64,000 nucleotides of DNA from contig PSKS01000002.1 of the NCBI GenBank assembly GCA_040289115.1, forward strand, positions 1 through 64,000, written 5' to 3'. The DNA is from JAUQQI01 sp040289115. GTDB taxonomy: Bacteria > Chloroflexota > Dehalococcoidia > JAUQQI01. A program made the translations under genes and the position numbers. Under the pieces are notes generated by a model. That model saw nothing but the letters and a program-made list of their open reading frames with translations. It was not told the origin of the DNA and searched no databases. Below are positions 40,383-48,210 of the stretch, one piece after another (position 1 is the stretch's first letter; each line of letters starts with the position of its first letter).

Positions 40383-41876
40383 ATGGCCAACAGCAGCCCT
40401 CACCGGCGGCGACTCCTGGAGCTATGCGGCGAACTCTTCCGGGACCGCCGCCTCCTTATCGCCAGCAACCGCGGGCCCCTGGAGTTTTATTACGAGAATG
40501 GACGCCTCGCCGCCCGGCGGGGAAGCGGCGGGGTGGTAACTGCCCTGGCCGCCGTCAGCGAGTACGTCCCGGCCTTCTGGGTGGCGGCCGCCCTCTCCGA
40601 TGCCGACCGGCAGGCAGCCCGGTCAGGCCTAATCACTCGACCGGACCGGCCCGGCACCCTCAAACTTCTTACCCCGTCCCGGCGGGCCTACGAACTTTAC
40701 TACGACCGGGTCGCCAATCCCCTCCTCTGGTTCCTGCAACACTACATGTGGTTCTCGCCCTACACCCCCAACATCGGCGCCACCCTCCACCGGGCCTGGC
40801 GCCAGGGTTACCAAGCCGTAAACCGCCTCTTTGCCGAGGCGCTGGCGGACCTGGCCGCCGGGTCCCGGGAACCCCCCGTGGTCATGTTCCACGACTACCA
40901 CTTGTACCTGGCCCCCGGCTGGTTCCGGGCCCGCTTTCGCCGGGCGATCCTGCACCATTTCATCCATATCCCCTGGCCCGAGCCGGCCTACTGGGCCCTC
41001 CTGCCGGCCGAGTTCCGAACCGAGATCTGCCAGAGCCTCCTGGCCAACGACATCGTCGGGTTCCACACCATCCAAAGCGCCCGCAACTTCCTGGCCACCT
41101 GCCAAGCCTTCTTACCCGAGGCTGAAGTGGACTTCCGGGCCGGAACTGTCTGGTACAATGAGCACCTGACCTGGGTGCGGGCCTACCCCATCTCCATCGA
41201 CGTTCAGAACCTGCGCCGCCTGGCGGCTTCCGAAGAGGTCGAAAGATACGTCGCCGAGCTGAAGCCCCTTTTCGCCTCCCCAACGGTGGTTCGAGTCGAC
41301 CGACTGGAGCTAAGCAAGAACATCCTGCGGGGCTTTCAGGCCTTCGAGCTACTACTCCGGCGTCGGCCCGACCTCCACGGTCGGGTGAAGTTTGTGGCCT
41401 TCTTAGTCCCCTCCCGCACCAAAATACCGGCCTACCGGGAGTACGCCGGCAAGGTCTTCCGGCTGGTGGAGCGCCTCAACCGCCGCTACGGTCGGGGCGA
41501 CTGGCAGCCAGTTCACGTCTTCTACGAGAACAACTACCCCCGGGCCATCGCCGGCATGGCCCTGGCCGATGTTCTCCTGGTCAACCCAGTGGCCGACGGG
41601 ATGAACCTGGTGGCCAAGGAGGGTCCCATCGTCTCCCGCCGGAACCTGGTCCTCATCCTTTCGGAGTCGGCCGGGGCTTACGACCAGCTCAAGACAGCCT
41701 GCCTTTCCGTGGCCGCCGCCGACGTGGAGGGGACAGCCCGGGCTCTGGAGCAGGCCCTGGGGATGCCCCCCGCCGAGCGGGCCGAGCGGGTCGCCAGGCT
41801 ACGGGCCATCATCGAGGACCAGGACCTGACGTGGTGGCTGGTCCGCCAGCTGGAGGATTTGCAGAAGTTGGCCTGA
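40383..41876 (+). CDS. otsA: GT20-family trehalose-6-phosphate-synthase-like glycosyltransferase
   Basis: About 497 residues from ATG 40383. GT20 landmarks: SNRGPLEFYYENG, RGSGGVVTAL, VMFHDYHLYLAP, the acceptor/donor motif HIPWPEPAYW (usual HIPFP), VDRLELSKNI, VNPVADGMNLVAKEG and LSESAGAYDQL. The replacements of RxDGMNLVAKE context (VADGMNL) and LSExAGA (SESAGAY) are variant, so the acceptor may not be glucose-6-phosphate; glucosylglycerol-phosphate synthase is the main alternative. No OtsB phosphatase of clear type is adjacent, though a HAD enzyme lies 3 kb away. It would make a compatible solute. Confidence 0.82.
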   Translation: MANSSPHRRRLLELCGELFRDRRLLIASNRGPLEFYYENGRLAARRGSGGVVTALAAVSEYVPAFWVAAALSDADRQAARSGLITRPDRPGTLKLLTPSRRAYELYYDRVANPLLWFLQHYMWFSPYTPNIGATLHRAWRQGYQAVNRLFAEALADLAAGSREPPVVMFHDYHLYLAPGWFRARFRRAILHHFIHIPWPEPAYWALLPAEFRTEICQSLLANDIVGFHTIQSARNFLATCQAFLPEAEVDFRAGTVWYNEHLTWVRAYPISIDVQNLRRLAASEEVERYVAELKPLFASPTVVRVDRLELSKNILRGFQAFELLLRRRPDLHGRVKFVAFLVPSRTKIPAYREYAGKVFRLVERLNRRYGRGDWQPVHVFYENNYPRAIAGMALADVLLVNPVADGMNLVAKEGPIVSRRNLVLILSESAGAYDQLKTACLSVAAADVEGTARALEQALGMPPAERAERVARLRAIIEDQDLTWWLVRQLEDLQKLA

Positions 41877-41886
41877 AGGACCGGCC

Positions 41887-42327
41887 TTAACGCTTGGTGA
41901 ACTGCGGGGCGCGGCGGGCCCGCTTAAGGCCGTACTTCTTGCGCTCTTTGACCCGTGGGTCGCGGGTGAGCAAACCGGCCCGACGGAGGGCGGGACGCAG
42001 GTTCTCGTTGAAGGCCACTAGGGCCCGGGCAATGCCGTGCCGGAGGGCCCCAAGCTGGCTGCTTTTGCCCCCGCCCTCAATCTTGGCCACCACGCTGAAT
42101 TGGCCCACGGTATCGGTAACCTTAAAGGGCTCCTGGGCCAAGATGAGCCAGGTTTCGTGCTTGAAGTACTCCCCAATGGGCAGGCCGTTTACGTAGAAGA
42201 CGGGCTCCCGCCCCATGGTCGGGTAAAGCTTTACCCGGGCCACCGAAGTCTTGCGCTTGCCGGTGCCGGCGAAGTACGGACCGGTCAGGACGGGCGCCTG
42301 CGCCGGCTGAAGGGTCGTCTGCACCAT
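41887..42327 (-). CDS. rpsI: 30S ribosomal protein S9
   Basis: 146 residues, with GTGKRKTSVARVKLYP near the N-terminus and the tRNA-contacting tail KRARRAPQFTKR. A non-conserved N-terminal leader of about 20 residues is present. ATG overlaps the rplM stop as TGATG. It is the last gene of the ribosomal supercluster, 10 bp from the convergent glycosyltransferase, with no terminator visible between. Confidence 0.97.
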   Translation of the reverse strand: MVQTTLQPAQAPVLTGPYFAGTGKRKTSVARVKLYPTMGREPVFYVNGLPIGEYFKHETWLILAQEPFKVTDTVGQFSVVAKIEGGGKSSQLGALRHGIARALVAFNENLRPALRRAGLLTRDPRVKERKKYGLKRARRAPQFTKR

Positions 42328-42767
42328 CAGTTACTACCTCCCTTGGCAGCCTGGCCGGCAACCTGGGCCTGGTGGGGGTGTTCCGGCCCGGCGTAAACCT
42401 TAAGTTTGCGGATAAGCTTATCCCCAAGCCGGTTCTTGGGCAGCATTCCCCGGACGGCATGCTCGATGACCCGGGTGGGATGCCGCTGAAGCATTTCCCG
42501 CAAGGTCATCAGCCGCAGGCCGCCCAGGTAGCCCGAATGGCGCCAGTAGATTTTCTTATCGAGCTTTTTACCCGTAACCTGGACCTTCTCGGCGTTAACG
42601 ACGATGACGAAGTCGCCCGTATCCAGGTGGGGCTCAAAGGTCGGCTTATGCTTGCCCCGTAAGAGCCGGGCCACCTCGCTGGCCAGCCGGCCCAGGGTCT
42701 TGCCGGAGGCGTCAATGACGTGCCAGCGGCGTTCGATTTCGGTCGGTTTGAACCGGTAAGTTTTCAT
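42327..42767 (-). CDS. rplM: 50S ribosomal protein L13
   Basis: 146 residues. Family blocks: WHVIDASGKTLGRLASEVA, KKIYWRHSGYLGGLR and AVRGMLPKNRLGDK. A clear GGAGG precedes the ATG. The gene starts inside the end of truA with a 56-bp overlap. The C-terminal tail is Gly/Gln-rich and not conserved. Confidence 0.97.
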   Translation of the reverse strand: MKTYRFKPTEIERRWHVIDASGKTLGRLASEVARLLRGKHKPTFEPHLDTGDFVIVVNAEKVQVTGKKLDKKIYWRHSGYLGGLRLMTLREMLQRHPTRVIEHAVRGMLPKNRLGDKLIRKLKVYAGPEHPHQAQVAGQAAKGGSN

Positions 42768-43515
42768 CGTATTCCTCCACCCACTTTGGGTAGGTTACAC
42801 CCATCAAATAAAGGCCGCAACCCGGTACCGCCGGTCCGGCCTGACCCTGCCCGGCCAAAACCGCCTCAAATTCGGCCGGCCCAAGCCGACCCTGACCGAG
42901 CCGGAGCAGGGTTCCCACCATCATTCGGACCTGGTGGGGCAAAAAGGCGTCGGCCTCGAAGTCAAACTTTATTAAGCCCCCCTCGGCCCAAACGGCGGCC
43001 CGAAGGAGGGTTCGCACCGTACTCATCCGGCCGACGGCCCCCGGCGAAAAGGGCCCGAAATCCCGCCGGCCCACCAGCCGCCCCGCCCCCCAACTCATCA
43101 GGCCCAAATCCAGGTTCCCCGGTTCGTGGTAAGCGAACCGGCGCCAGAGGGCCGAACGGCAGGGCCGATTAAGCACCAGGTAACGGTAGTGCCGGGAAAG
43201 GGCCACCCTCCGGGCGTTGAAACCCTCGGGCACCCGCCGAGCCGCTAGGACGGCGATGTCCGGCGGTAGGTAGTAATTTAGGGCCGCCACCAGCCTATCG
43301 GGCGGGAACTCCCGGTCAGCCCGGAAACTTACGGCCTGGCCCCGGGCATGCACCCCGGCATCCGTCCGGCCGGCCCCGACCGTCTTTACAGGGGTCCCGA
43401 AAAGCCGAGCCAGGGCGGCCTCCAACTCGGCTTGGACGGTGCGGCCCCGGGCCTGCCGCTGGAATCCCGAAAAGTCGGTTCCGTCGTATTCGATTGTTAA
43501 AAGCCAGGCCGGCAC
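42712..43515 (-). CDS. truA: tRNA pseudouridine(38-40) synthase
   Basis: Modifies the anticodon arm of several tRNAs. 267 residues starting at GTG 43515: LLTIEYDGTDFSGFQRQ, the catalytic Asp in GRTDAGVHARGQ near residue 52, and LPHQVRMMVGTLL. The last ~20 residues extend over the rplM start and are probably not conserved. It starts 3 bp after the rplQ stop. The rplQ-truA-rplM-rpsI order is common in Firmicutes-like and Chloroflexota genomes. Confidence 0.95.
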   Translation of the reverse strand: MPAWLLTIEYDGTDFSGFQRQARGRTVQAELEAALARLFGTPVKTVGAGRTDAGVHARGQAVSFRADREFPPDRLVAALNYYLPPDIAVLAARRVPEGFNARRVALSRHYRYLVLNRPCRSALWRRFAYHEPGNLDLGLMSWGAGRLVGRRDFGPFSPGAVGRMSTVRTLLRAAVWAEGGLIKFDFEADAFLPHQVRMMVGTLLRLGQGRLGPAEFEAVLAGQGQAGPAVPGCGLYLMGVTYPKWVEEYDENLPVQTDRNRTPLARH

Positions 43516-43518
43516 GAA

Positions 43519-43869
43519 TCAGACCAACTCGAGCCGGGCGATCCTAGCCCCATCGCCCTTGCGAAAGCCCAGCTTGATAAGCCGGGTGTAGCCGCCGTTG
43601 CGTTCGGCGTAGCGCTTGGCCAGAACGTCGAAGACCTTCTGGGCCACCCGCTCATCGGTGAGAAAGGCGATGGCCTGACGGCGGGCGGCCAGGTTGCCCT
43701 CTTTCCCCAGGGTGATGACCCTCTCGGCCAGCCGCCGCACCGCCCGGGCCTTGGCCTCGGTCGTCTCGACCTTTTCGTACCGGAGCAGGTCCGTCACCAG
43801 ATTCCGAAGCATCAGCATCCGGTGCTCCGTGGGCCGGTTGAACTTTTTGCTCTCAACCCGGTGCCTCAT
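43519..43869 (-). CDS. rplQ: 50S ribosomal protein L17
   Basis: 116 residues starting MRHRVESKKFNRPTEHRM, with LRNLVTDLLRYEKVETTEAKA and the C-terminal GYTRLIKLGFRKGDGA. It overlaps the rpoA stop by 4 bp. Confidence 0.97.
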   Translation of the reverse strand: MRHRVESKKFNRPTEHRMLMLRNLVTDLLRYEKVETTEAKARAVRRLAERVITLGKEGNLAARRQAIAFLTDERVAQKVFDVLAKRYAERNGGYTRLIKLGFRKGDGARIARLELV

Positions 43870-44873
43870 CCTTCTTCCTCCTCCGGCTCCTCCGGGTAGG
43901 CCGTGTAGGTAAGCGGGACCTGGCTGGCGGCCTCACCCCCGTCGGGCAGGTAGCCCCGTTCCCGGAGGCGCTGGCGCAGCTCTTCCAGCGATTTGCGGCC
44001 GAAGTTTCGGATGGCCAGAAGCTCGTCGTCGCTGCGCTCCGCCGCCTCCCCCACCTTGGTAATATTGGCCCGCTTCAGGGCGTTGTAGGTCCGGAGGGAG
44101 AGGTTGAGCTCCTCGATGGGCAGGTCGTAGATGTGGGGCGGCAACACCCTGGCCGTCGGCTTCGCCTCGGTGGTCCGGACCACAGCTCGGCCCACGCCCT
44201 TAAACCGGGCAAAATGCCGCTCCAGGATCTCGGCAGCGTAGGCCACGGCGTCCTGGGGTGTGATGGTACCGTCGGTCCAGACTTCCAGGACCAGCCGCTC
44301 GTAGTTGGTGATCTGCCCGACCCGCACGTTCTCCACCGTGAAGTTTACCTTGCGGATGGGCGAGAAGATAGCATCGACGGGGATGACCCCGATCACCCCC
44401 TGACCATCCGACTGGGCCGGCCGGTAACCCCGACCGACCTCGACGGTGAACTCGGCGGTGAGCCGGGCATCGGGGGAATCCAGGGTGGCCAGGTGCAGCT
44501 CGGGGTTGACAATTTCGAAGTCGCCGAAAACCTTCAGGTCGGCGGCCGTTACCCGGCCCTCGCCCTGGGCCTCGAGGAGCAGCCGACCCGGCCGGTCCGA
44601 GAGGGCCCGCAGCCGGATCTGTTTGACGTTGAGGATAAACTCCATCATATCCTCTTTCACGTGGGGTATGGCCGCAAACTCGTGTTGCACCTGGTCGACC
44701 CGCACCGAGGTTACGGCCGCCCCGGGCAGTGAGCTAAGCAACACCCGGCGCAGGGCGTTGCCGAGGGTGACCCCGTAGCCGCGCTCTAATGGCTCGGCGG
44801 CAAATTTCCCGTAGTTTCCTTCGATTTCAACCACCCGGATTTGGGGTTCGGTGATCTCGACCTGCAAGTCCAT
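43866..44873 (-). CDS. rpoA: RNA polymerase alpha subunit
   Basis: 335 residues from ATG 44873 (MDLQVEITEPQIRVVEIEGN), which matches the family N-terminus; a longer frame to 44930 would run into rpsD. The N-terminal assembly domain has GYGVTLGNALRRVLLSSLPG, and the C-terminal domain has LPIEELNLSLRTYNALKRA and RNFGRKSLEELRQRL, which bind UP elements and activators. The C-terminal end is acidic. Confidence 0.97.
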   Translation of the reverse strand: MDLQVEITEPQIRVVEIEGNYGKFAAEPLERGYGVTLGNALRRVLLSSLPGAAVTSVRVDQVQHEFAAIPHVKEDMMEFILNVKQIRLRALSDRPGRLLLEAQGEGRVTAADLKVFGDFEIVNPELHLATLDSPDARLTAEFTVEVGRGYRPAQSDGQGVIGVIPVDAIFSPIRKVNFTVENVRVGQITNYERLVLEVWTDGTITPQDAVAYAAEILERHFARFKGVGRAVVRTTEAKPTARVLPPHIYDLPIEELNLSLRTYNALKRANITKVGEAAERSDDELLAIRNFGRKSLEELRQRLRERGYLPDGGEAASQVPLTYTAYPEEPEEEEG

Positions 44874-44910
44874 CCCCTCCCATTGCCGGGCCCATAAGGG
44901 CCCGGTAAAA

Positions 44911-45537
44911 CTATCTCGAGTAGTACTCAACGATTAAGGCCTCGTTAACCCTGGTATCGATCTCCGCCCGGCTGGGCAGGTAGAGGACCCGGCCCGTCAG
45001 GTTCTCCGGGTCCAGGCTGAGCCAATTGGGCGGGGTGTAAGTTTTAAGATATTCCCGCCGCTGCTGGAAGTAGTCCAAATCCCGGCTCGAGTTCACCACA
45101 CTTATTACGTCACCGGGCTCCACCAGGGTCGACGGCACATTGTTGCGCCGGCCGTTAAGGGCAAAGTGGCCGTGGGTTACCAGCTGACGAGCCTGCCGGC
45201 GGGAGTCGGCAAACCCCAGCCGGTAGACCACGTTATCCAGCCGCCGCTCCAGAAGCTGCAGGAGGTTTTCACCGGTAACCCCTGGCATCCGCTCCGCCTC
45301 CTCAAAGAAGCGGCGGAACTGCTCCTCCATCAGGCCATAGGTAAACCTGGCCTTCTGCTTCTCTCGCAGCCGAATACCGTACTCTGAAAGCTTACGCCGC
45401 CGCATGCCGTGCTGGCCCGGAGCGTAGCGGCGGCGCTCCAGGGGGCACTTGGGTGTGAGGCACTTTTCGCCCTTAAGGTAGAGCTTTTCACCCGCCCGGC
45501 GGCAGATGCGGCAGACCGGTCCGGTGTATCGTCCCAT
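44911..45537 (-). CDS. rpsD: 30S ribosomal protein S4, zinc-binding form
   Basis: 208 residues. The N-terminus holds four cysteines, CRICRR then GEKCLTPKC, forming the zinc-binding (C+) version seen in Thermus and Chloroflexota. The S4 domain has RRLDNVVYRLGFADSRRQAR. It also acts in ribosome assembly and translational feedback in some bacteria. Confidence 0.97.
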   Translation of the reverse strand: MGRYTGPVCRICRRAGEKLYLKGEKCLTPKCPLERRRYAPGQHGMRRRKLSEYGIRLREKQKARFTYGLMEEQFRRFFEEAERMPGVTGENLLQLLERRLDNVVYRLGFADSRRQARQLVTHGHFALNGRRNNVPSTLVEPGDVISVVNSSRDLDYFQQRREYLKTYTPPNWLSLDPENLTGRVLYLPSRAEIDTRVNEALIVEYYSR

Positions 45538-45557
45538 CGCTAAAAGACCTCCAAAGC

Positions 45558-45953
45558 TCAGACCCGGCGACGCTTTGGCGGCCGGCAGCCGTTGTGGGGA
45601 ATCGGGGTCACGTCCACGATGCTGGTTATATGCAGGCCGCTGGCCTGGAGCGCGCGGATGGCCGCCTCCCGACCGCTGCCGGGTCCCTTGACGAAAACGT
45701 CCACCTGCCGGACGCCGTACTCCTGGGCCTTGCGGGCGGCATACTCGGCCGCCAGCTGGGCGGCGTAAGGCGTCCCCTTCCGGGCACCCTTAAACCCGGC
45801 CGTGCCCGCGCTACCCCAGCAGAGCACATTGCCGTTTGGGTCCGTAATGGTAACAATGGTGTTGTTAAAAGTAGACTGGATATAGGCCCGGCCGTGCGGG
45901 ACAACCCGCCGCTCCCGCCGAGCCCTACCCCGTTGGCGCCTTCTTTCAGCCAT
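45558..45953 (-). CDS. rpsK: 30S ribosomal protein S11
   Basis: 131 residues from ATG 45953 (MAERRRQRGRARRER). It has YIQSTFNNTIVTITDPNGN and KGPGSGREAAIRAL, and ends DVTPIPHNGCRPPKRRRV. A GTG twelve bases upstream is possible, but GAGGTG lies nine bases before this ATG. Confidence 0.96.
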   Translation of the reverse strand: MAERRRQRGRARRERRVVPHGRAYIQSTFNNTIVTITDPNGNVLCWGSAGTAGFKGARKGTPYAAQLAAEYAARKAQEYGVRQVDVFVKGPGSGREAAIRALQASGLHITSIVDVTPIPHNGCRPPKRRRV

Positions 45954-45974
45954 GGTTTTAACCACCTCTCAAGA

Positions 45975-46361
45975 TTACTTCCTGGGTCCGCGCCGCCGAC
46001 CCCGACCGGCTACCGTCTTCCGGGGCCCTTTCCGGGTCCGGGCATTGGTCCGGGTTCGCTGGCCCCGAACCGGCAGATTGCGTCGGTGGCGAAGGCCCCG
46101 GTAGCAGCCGATCTCGATCAGCCGACGAATATTCATATTAACTTCCCGGCGCAGGTCGCCTTCGACCTTGTAATTGCGCTCAATCGCGTCCCGCAGCCGG
46201 GTAATTTCGTCCTCTGTAAGGTCCTTAACCCGGGTATCGGGATTAACACCAGTGTCAGAGAGGATCTTTTTACTTAATGACGGACCGATACCGTAGATAT
46301 ACGTTAAAGCAACTTCAACCCGCTTATTTCGCGGCAGGTCTACGCCAGCAATACGGGCCAT
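45975..46361 (-). CDS. rpsM: 30S ribosomal protein S13
   Basis: 128 residues: MARIAGVDLPRNKRVEVAL, IYGIGPSLSKKIL with the helix-turn-helix, and a basic tail RGQRTRTNARTRKGPRKT that contacts the P-site tRNA. Confidence 0.97.
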   Translation of the reverse strand: MARIAGVDLPRNKRVEVALTYIYGIGPSLSKKILSDTGVNPDTRVKDLTEDEITRLRDAIERNYKVEGDLRREVNMNIRRLIEIGCYRGLRHRRNLPVRGQRTRTNARTRKGPRKTVAGRGRRRGPRK

Positions 46362-46371
46362 CGCAGTCTCC

Positions 46372-46485
46372 TTACCCCTGTCGCTGCTTGTGCTTCGGGT
46401 TCTTGCAGATCACCCGCACTATTCCGTGGCGCCGGATGATCTTGCAGTTTTCACACCTTCGCTTTACGGAAGCCTGAACTTTCAT
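46372..46485 (-). CDS. rpmJ: 50S ribosomal protein L36, zinc-binding form
   Basis: 37 residues read directly from the minus strand: MKVQASVKRRCENCKIIRR, then HGIVRVICKNPKHKQRQG. The ligands C-x2-C-x12-C-x4-H are complete, so this is the zinc (C+) version. It lies between rpsM and infA, its usual place. Confidence 0.96.
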   Translation of the reverse strand: MKVQASVKRRCENCKIIRRHGIVRVICKNPKHKQRQG

Positions 46486-46519
46486 ACCAAATCACCCTCC
46501 GTGGAGCCTCAGGCGCGGC

Positions 46520-46738
46520 TTACCTGAGCCGGTAAGTTATCCGGCCCCGGGTAAGGTCGTAGGGCGAAAGCTCCACCAGAACCCGGTCGCCCGGGGCGAT
46601 CCGGATAAAGTGCATCCGCATCTTTCCAGAGGCGTGGGCCAGCACCTGGTGCCCGTTCGCCAGCTCCACCCGGAACATCGCGTTGGGCAGGGCTTCTACC
46701 ACCACGCCTTCGACCTCGATTTTCTCTTTCTTAGCCAT
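46520..46738 (-). CDS. infA: Translation initiation factor IF-1
   Basis: 72 residues from ATG 46738 (MAKKEKIEVEGVVVEALPNA), OB fold with GKMRMHFIRIAPGDRVLVELSP split across its strands. A frame to 46756 would overlap map and adds six non-conserved residues. Blocks the A site during initiation. Confidence 0.96.
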   Translation of the reverse strand: MAKKEKIEVEGVVVEALPNAMFRVELANGHQVLAHASGKMRMHFIRIAPGDRVLVELSPYDLTRGRITYRLR

Positions 46739-46742
46739 AACC

Positions 46743-47507
46743 TTAAAAGCCGCCACCGTCGAGGGTGGTGAGGATTTCGGCTTCGCCGTTGGTTATGGCA
46801 ATGGTGTGCTCGGCGTGGGCCGCCAGGGTCCCGTCGGCGGTAACCACGGTCCACCCGTCAGCCAGCACCCGGGTTCGCCAGTCACCCACCACCAGCATCG
46901 GCTCGATGGCCAGCACCATCCCCTTGCGCAGGACGATCCCGGTCCCGGGCCGGCCATAGTTAGGCACCGGCGGCTCCTCGTGCATCTCCCGGCCGATGCC
47001 ATGGCCGACGTACTCCCGTACCACCGAGTAGCCGCGGCTTTCGGCGTAGGACTGGATCGCCCACGAAATGTCCCCAAGCCGCGCCCCGGCCTTCGCTGCC
47101 CGGATGCCGGCCAGGAGGGCCCCTTCGGTGGTCCGGATAAGCCGCTCGGCCTCGGGGCTGACCTTGCCCACGCCCACCGTCACGGCCGCGTCGGCCTGGT
47201 AGCCTTTATAAATAACCCCGAGGTCGATGCTGACGATATCCCCCTCCTCCAGGACCCGGCGTCCCGGAATACCGTGCACAATCTCTTCGTTCACCGACAC
47301 GCAGACGGCCGCAGGGAAGCCTCGGTAGCCCAGAAACGACGGGTATACGCCCCGGCGGTCAAACTCCTCGCGGACGAACCGGTCAATCTCGGCCGTGTTC
47401 ATGCCCGGCCGGATCCGTTCAACCAGTTTCTGGAGAACCTCGGCTAGGATGCGGCCGCCCTGTCGGATCAGCCCGATTTCCCGATCCGATTTCAGGACAA
47501 CGGCCAT
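46743..47507 (-). CDS. map: Methionine aminopeptidase type I
   Basis: 254 residues. The five metal ligands are present: Asp pair in DLGVIYKGYQADAAV, His in GHGIGREMHEEPPVPN, Glu in AIEPM, and Glu in AEHTIAI. There is no N-terminal zinc finger. A minus-strand TATAAT (47523-47518) sits ten bases before the ATG and may drive an internal leaderless transcript. Confidence 0.97.
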   Translation of the reverse strand: MAVVLKSDREIGLIRQGGRILAEVLQKLVERIRPGMNTAEIDRFVREEFDRRGVYPSFLGYRGFPAAVCVSVNEEIVHGIPGRRVLEEGDIVSIDLGVIYKGYQADAAVTVGVGKVSPEAERLIRTTEGALLAGIRAAKAGARLGDISWAIQSYAESRGYSVVREYVGHGIGREMHEEPPVPNYGRPGTGIVLRKGMVLAIEPMLVVGDWRTRVLADGWTVVTADGTLAAHAEHTIAITNGEAEILTTLDGGGF

Positions 47508-47517
47508 GCCAACTATT

Positions 47518-47523
47518 ATTATA
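47518..47523 (-). promoter_or_regulatory. Internal -10 box upstream of map
   Basis: TATAAT on the minus strand lies ten bases before the map ATG, in the widest gap (37 bp) of this part of the ribosomal cluster. It would give a leaderless mRNA for map-infA-rpmJ and downstream genes. No good -35 box is seen. Confidence 0.45.
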
Positions 47524-47544
47524 CCCTGCCGTCCTCGGTCCCGG

Positions 47545-48210
47545 CTATCCGGCCAGCACCCGGTCCGCCGCGGCCTCCAGCTCCCGAAAGACCGCTTCGA
47601 TGGGCTGCTCGCCGTTCACTTCCACCACAAGGCCCCGGGCCCGGTAGTATTCTAAAACGGGCATGGTCTGCTCCCAGAAGACCTCAAAACGACGGCGCAA
47701 GGTCTCAGGACTCTCGTCCGCCCGCTGGTAAAGCTCCCCTCCGCAGACGTCGCACCGACCAGGCACCCGGGGCGGGTTGGTTTCCAGGTTGTAGGTCGCC
47801 TGGCAGTTGCGGCAGACCCACCGGCCCTGAACCCGGCGCTGAGCTTCGGCTTCAGAGATGTGGATGTAAAACACCAGGTCGATGCTCGAGCCCTGCTCGG
47901 CCAGGGCCCGTTCCAGGGCTTCGGCCTGGGGGATGGTTCGGGGGAAGCCGTCCAGAATCGCCCCCCGTTGGGCGTCCGGCCGGCTCAGCCGCTCCAGGAC
48001 CATTTTGACCGTGACGTCATCTGGCACGTAGAGGCCCCGGTCCATATACCCTTTAGCGACGCGACCAAGTTCGGTGCCCGCCTCAACGTGCTGGCGAAAG
48101 ATGTCCCCCGAGGCGATGTAGGCCAGCCCCAGCTTCGCCGCCAGCCGCCGGCCCTGAGTCCCCTTCCCGGCACCGGGGGGGCCAAAGATGATGATATACC
48201 TGGGCCTCAT
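47545..48210 (-). CDS. adk: Adenylate kinase with a zinc-binding lid
   Basis: 221 residues. P-loop GPPGAGKGTQG near residue 10, AMP-site DGFPRTIPQAEAL, and a long lid with four Cys (CRNC and CDVC about 20 residues apart) that binds structural zinc, as in Gram-positive and thermophilic enzymes. Its start overlaps the secY stop by 4 bp. Confidence 0.97.
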   Translation of the reverse strand: MRPRYIIIFGPPGAGKGTQGRRLAAKLGLAYIASGDIFRQHVEAGTELGRVAKGYMDRGLYVPDDVTVKMVLERLSRPDAQRGAILDGFPRTIPQAEALERALAEQGSSIDLVFYIHISEAEAQRRVQGRWVCRNCQATYNLETNPPRVPGRCDVCGGELYQRADESPETLRRRFEVFWEQTMPVLEYYRARGLVVEVNGEQPIEAVFRELEAAADRVLAG

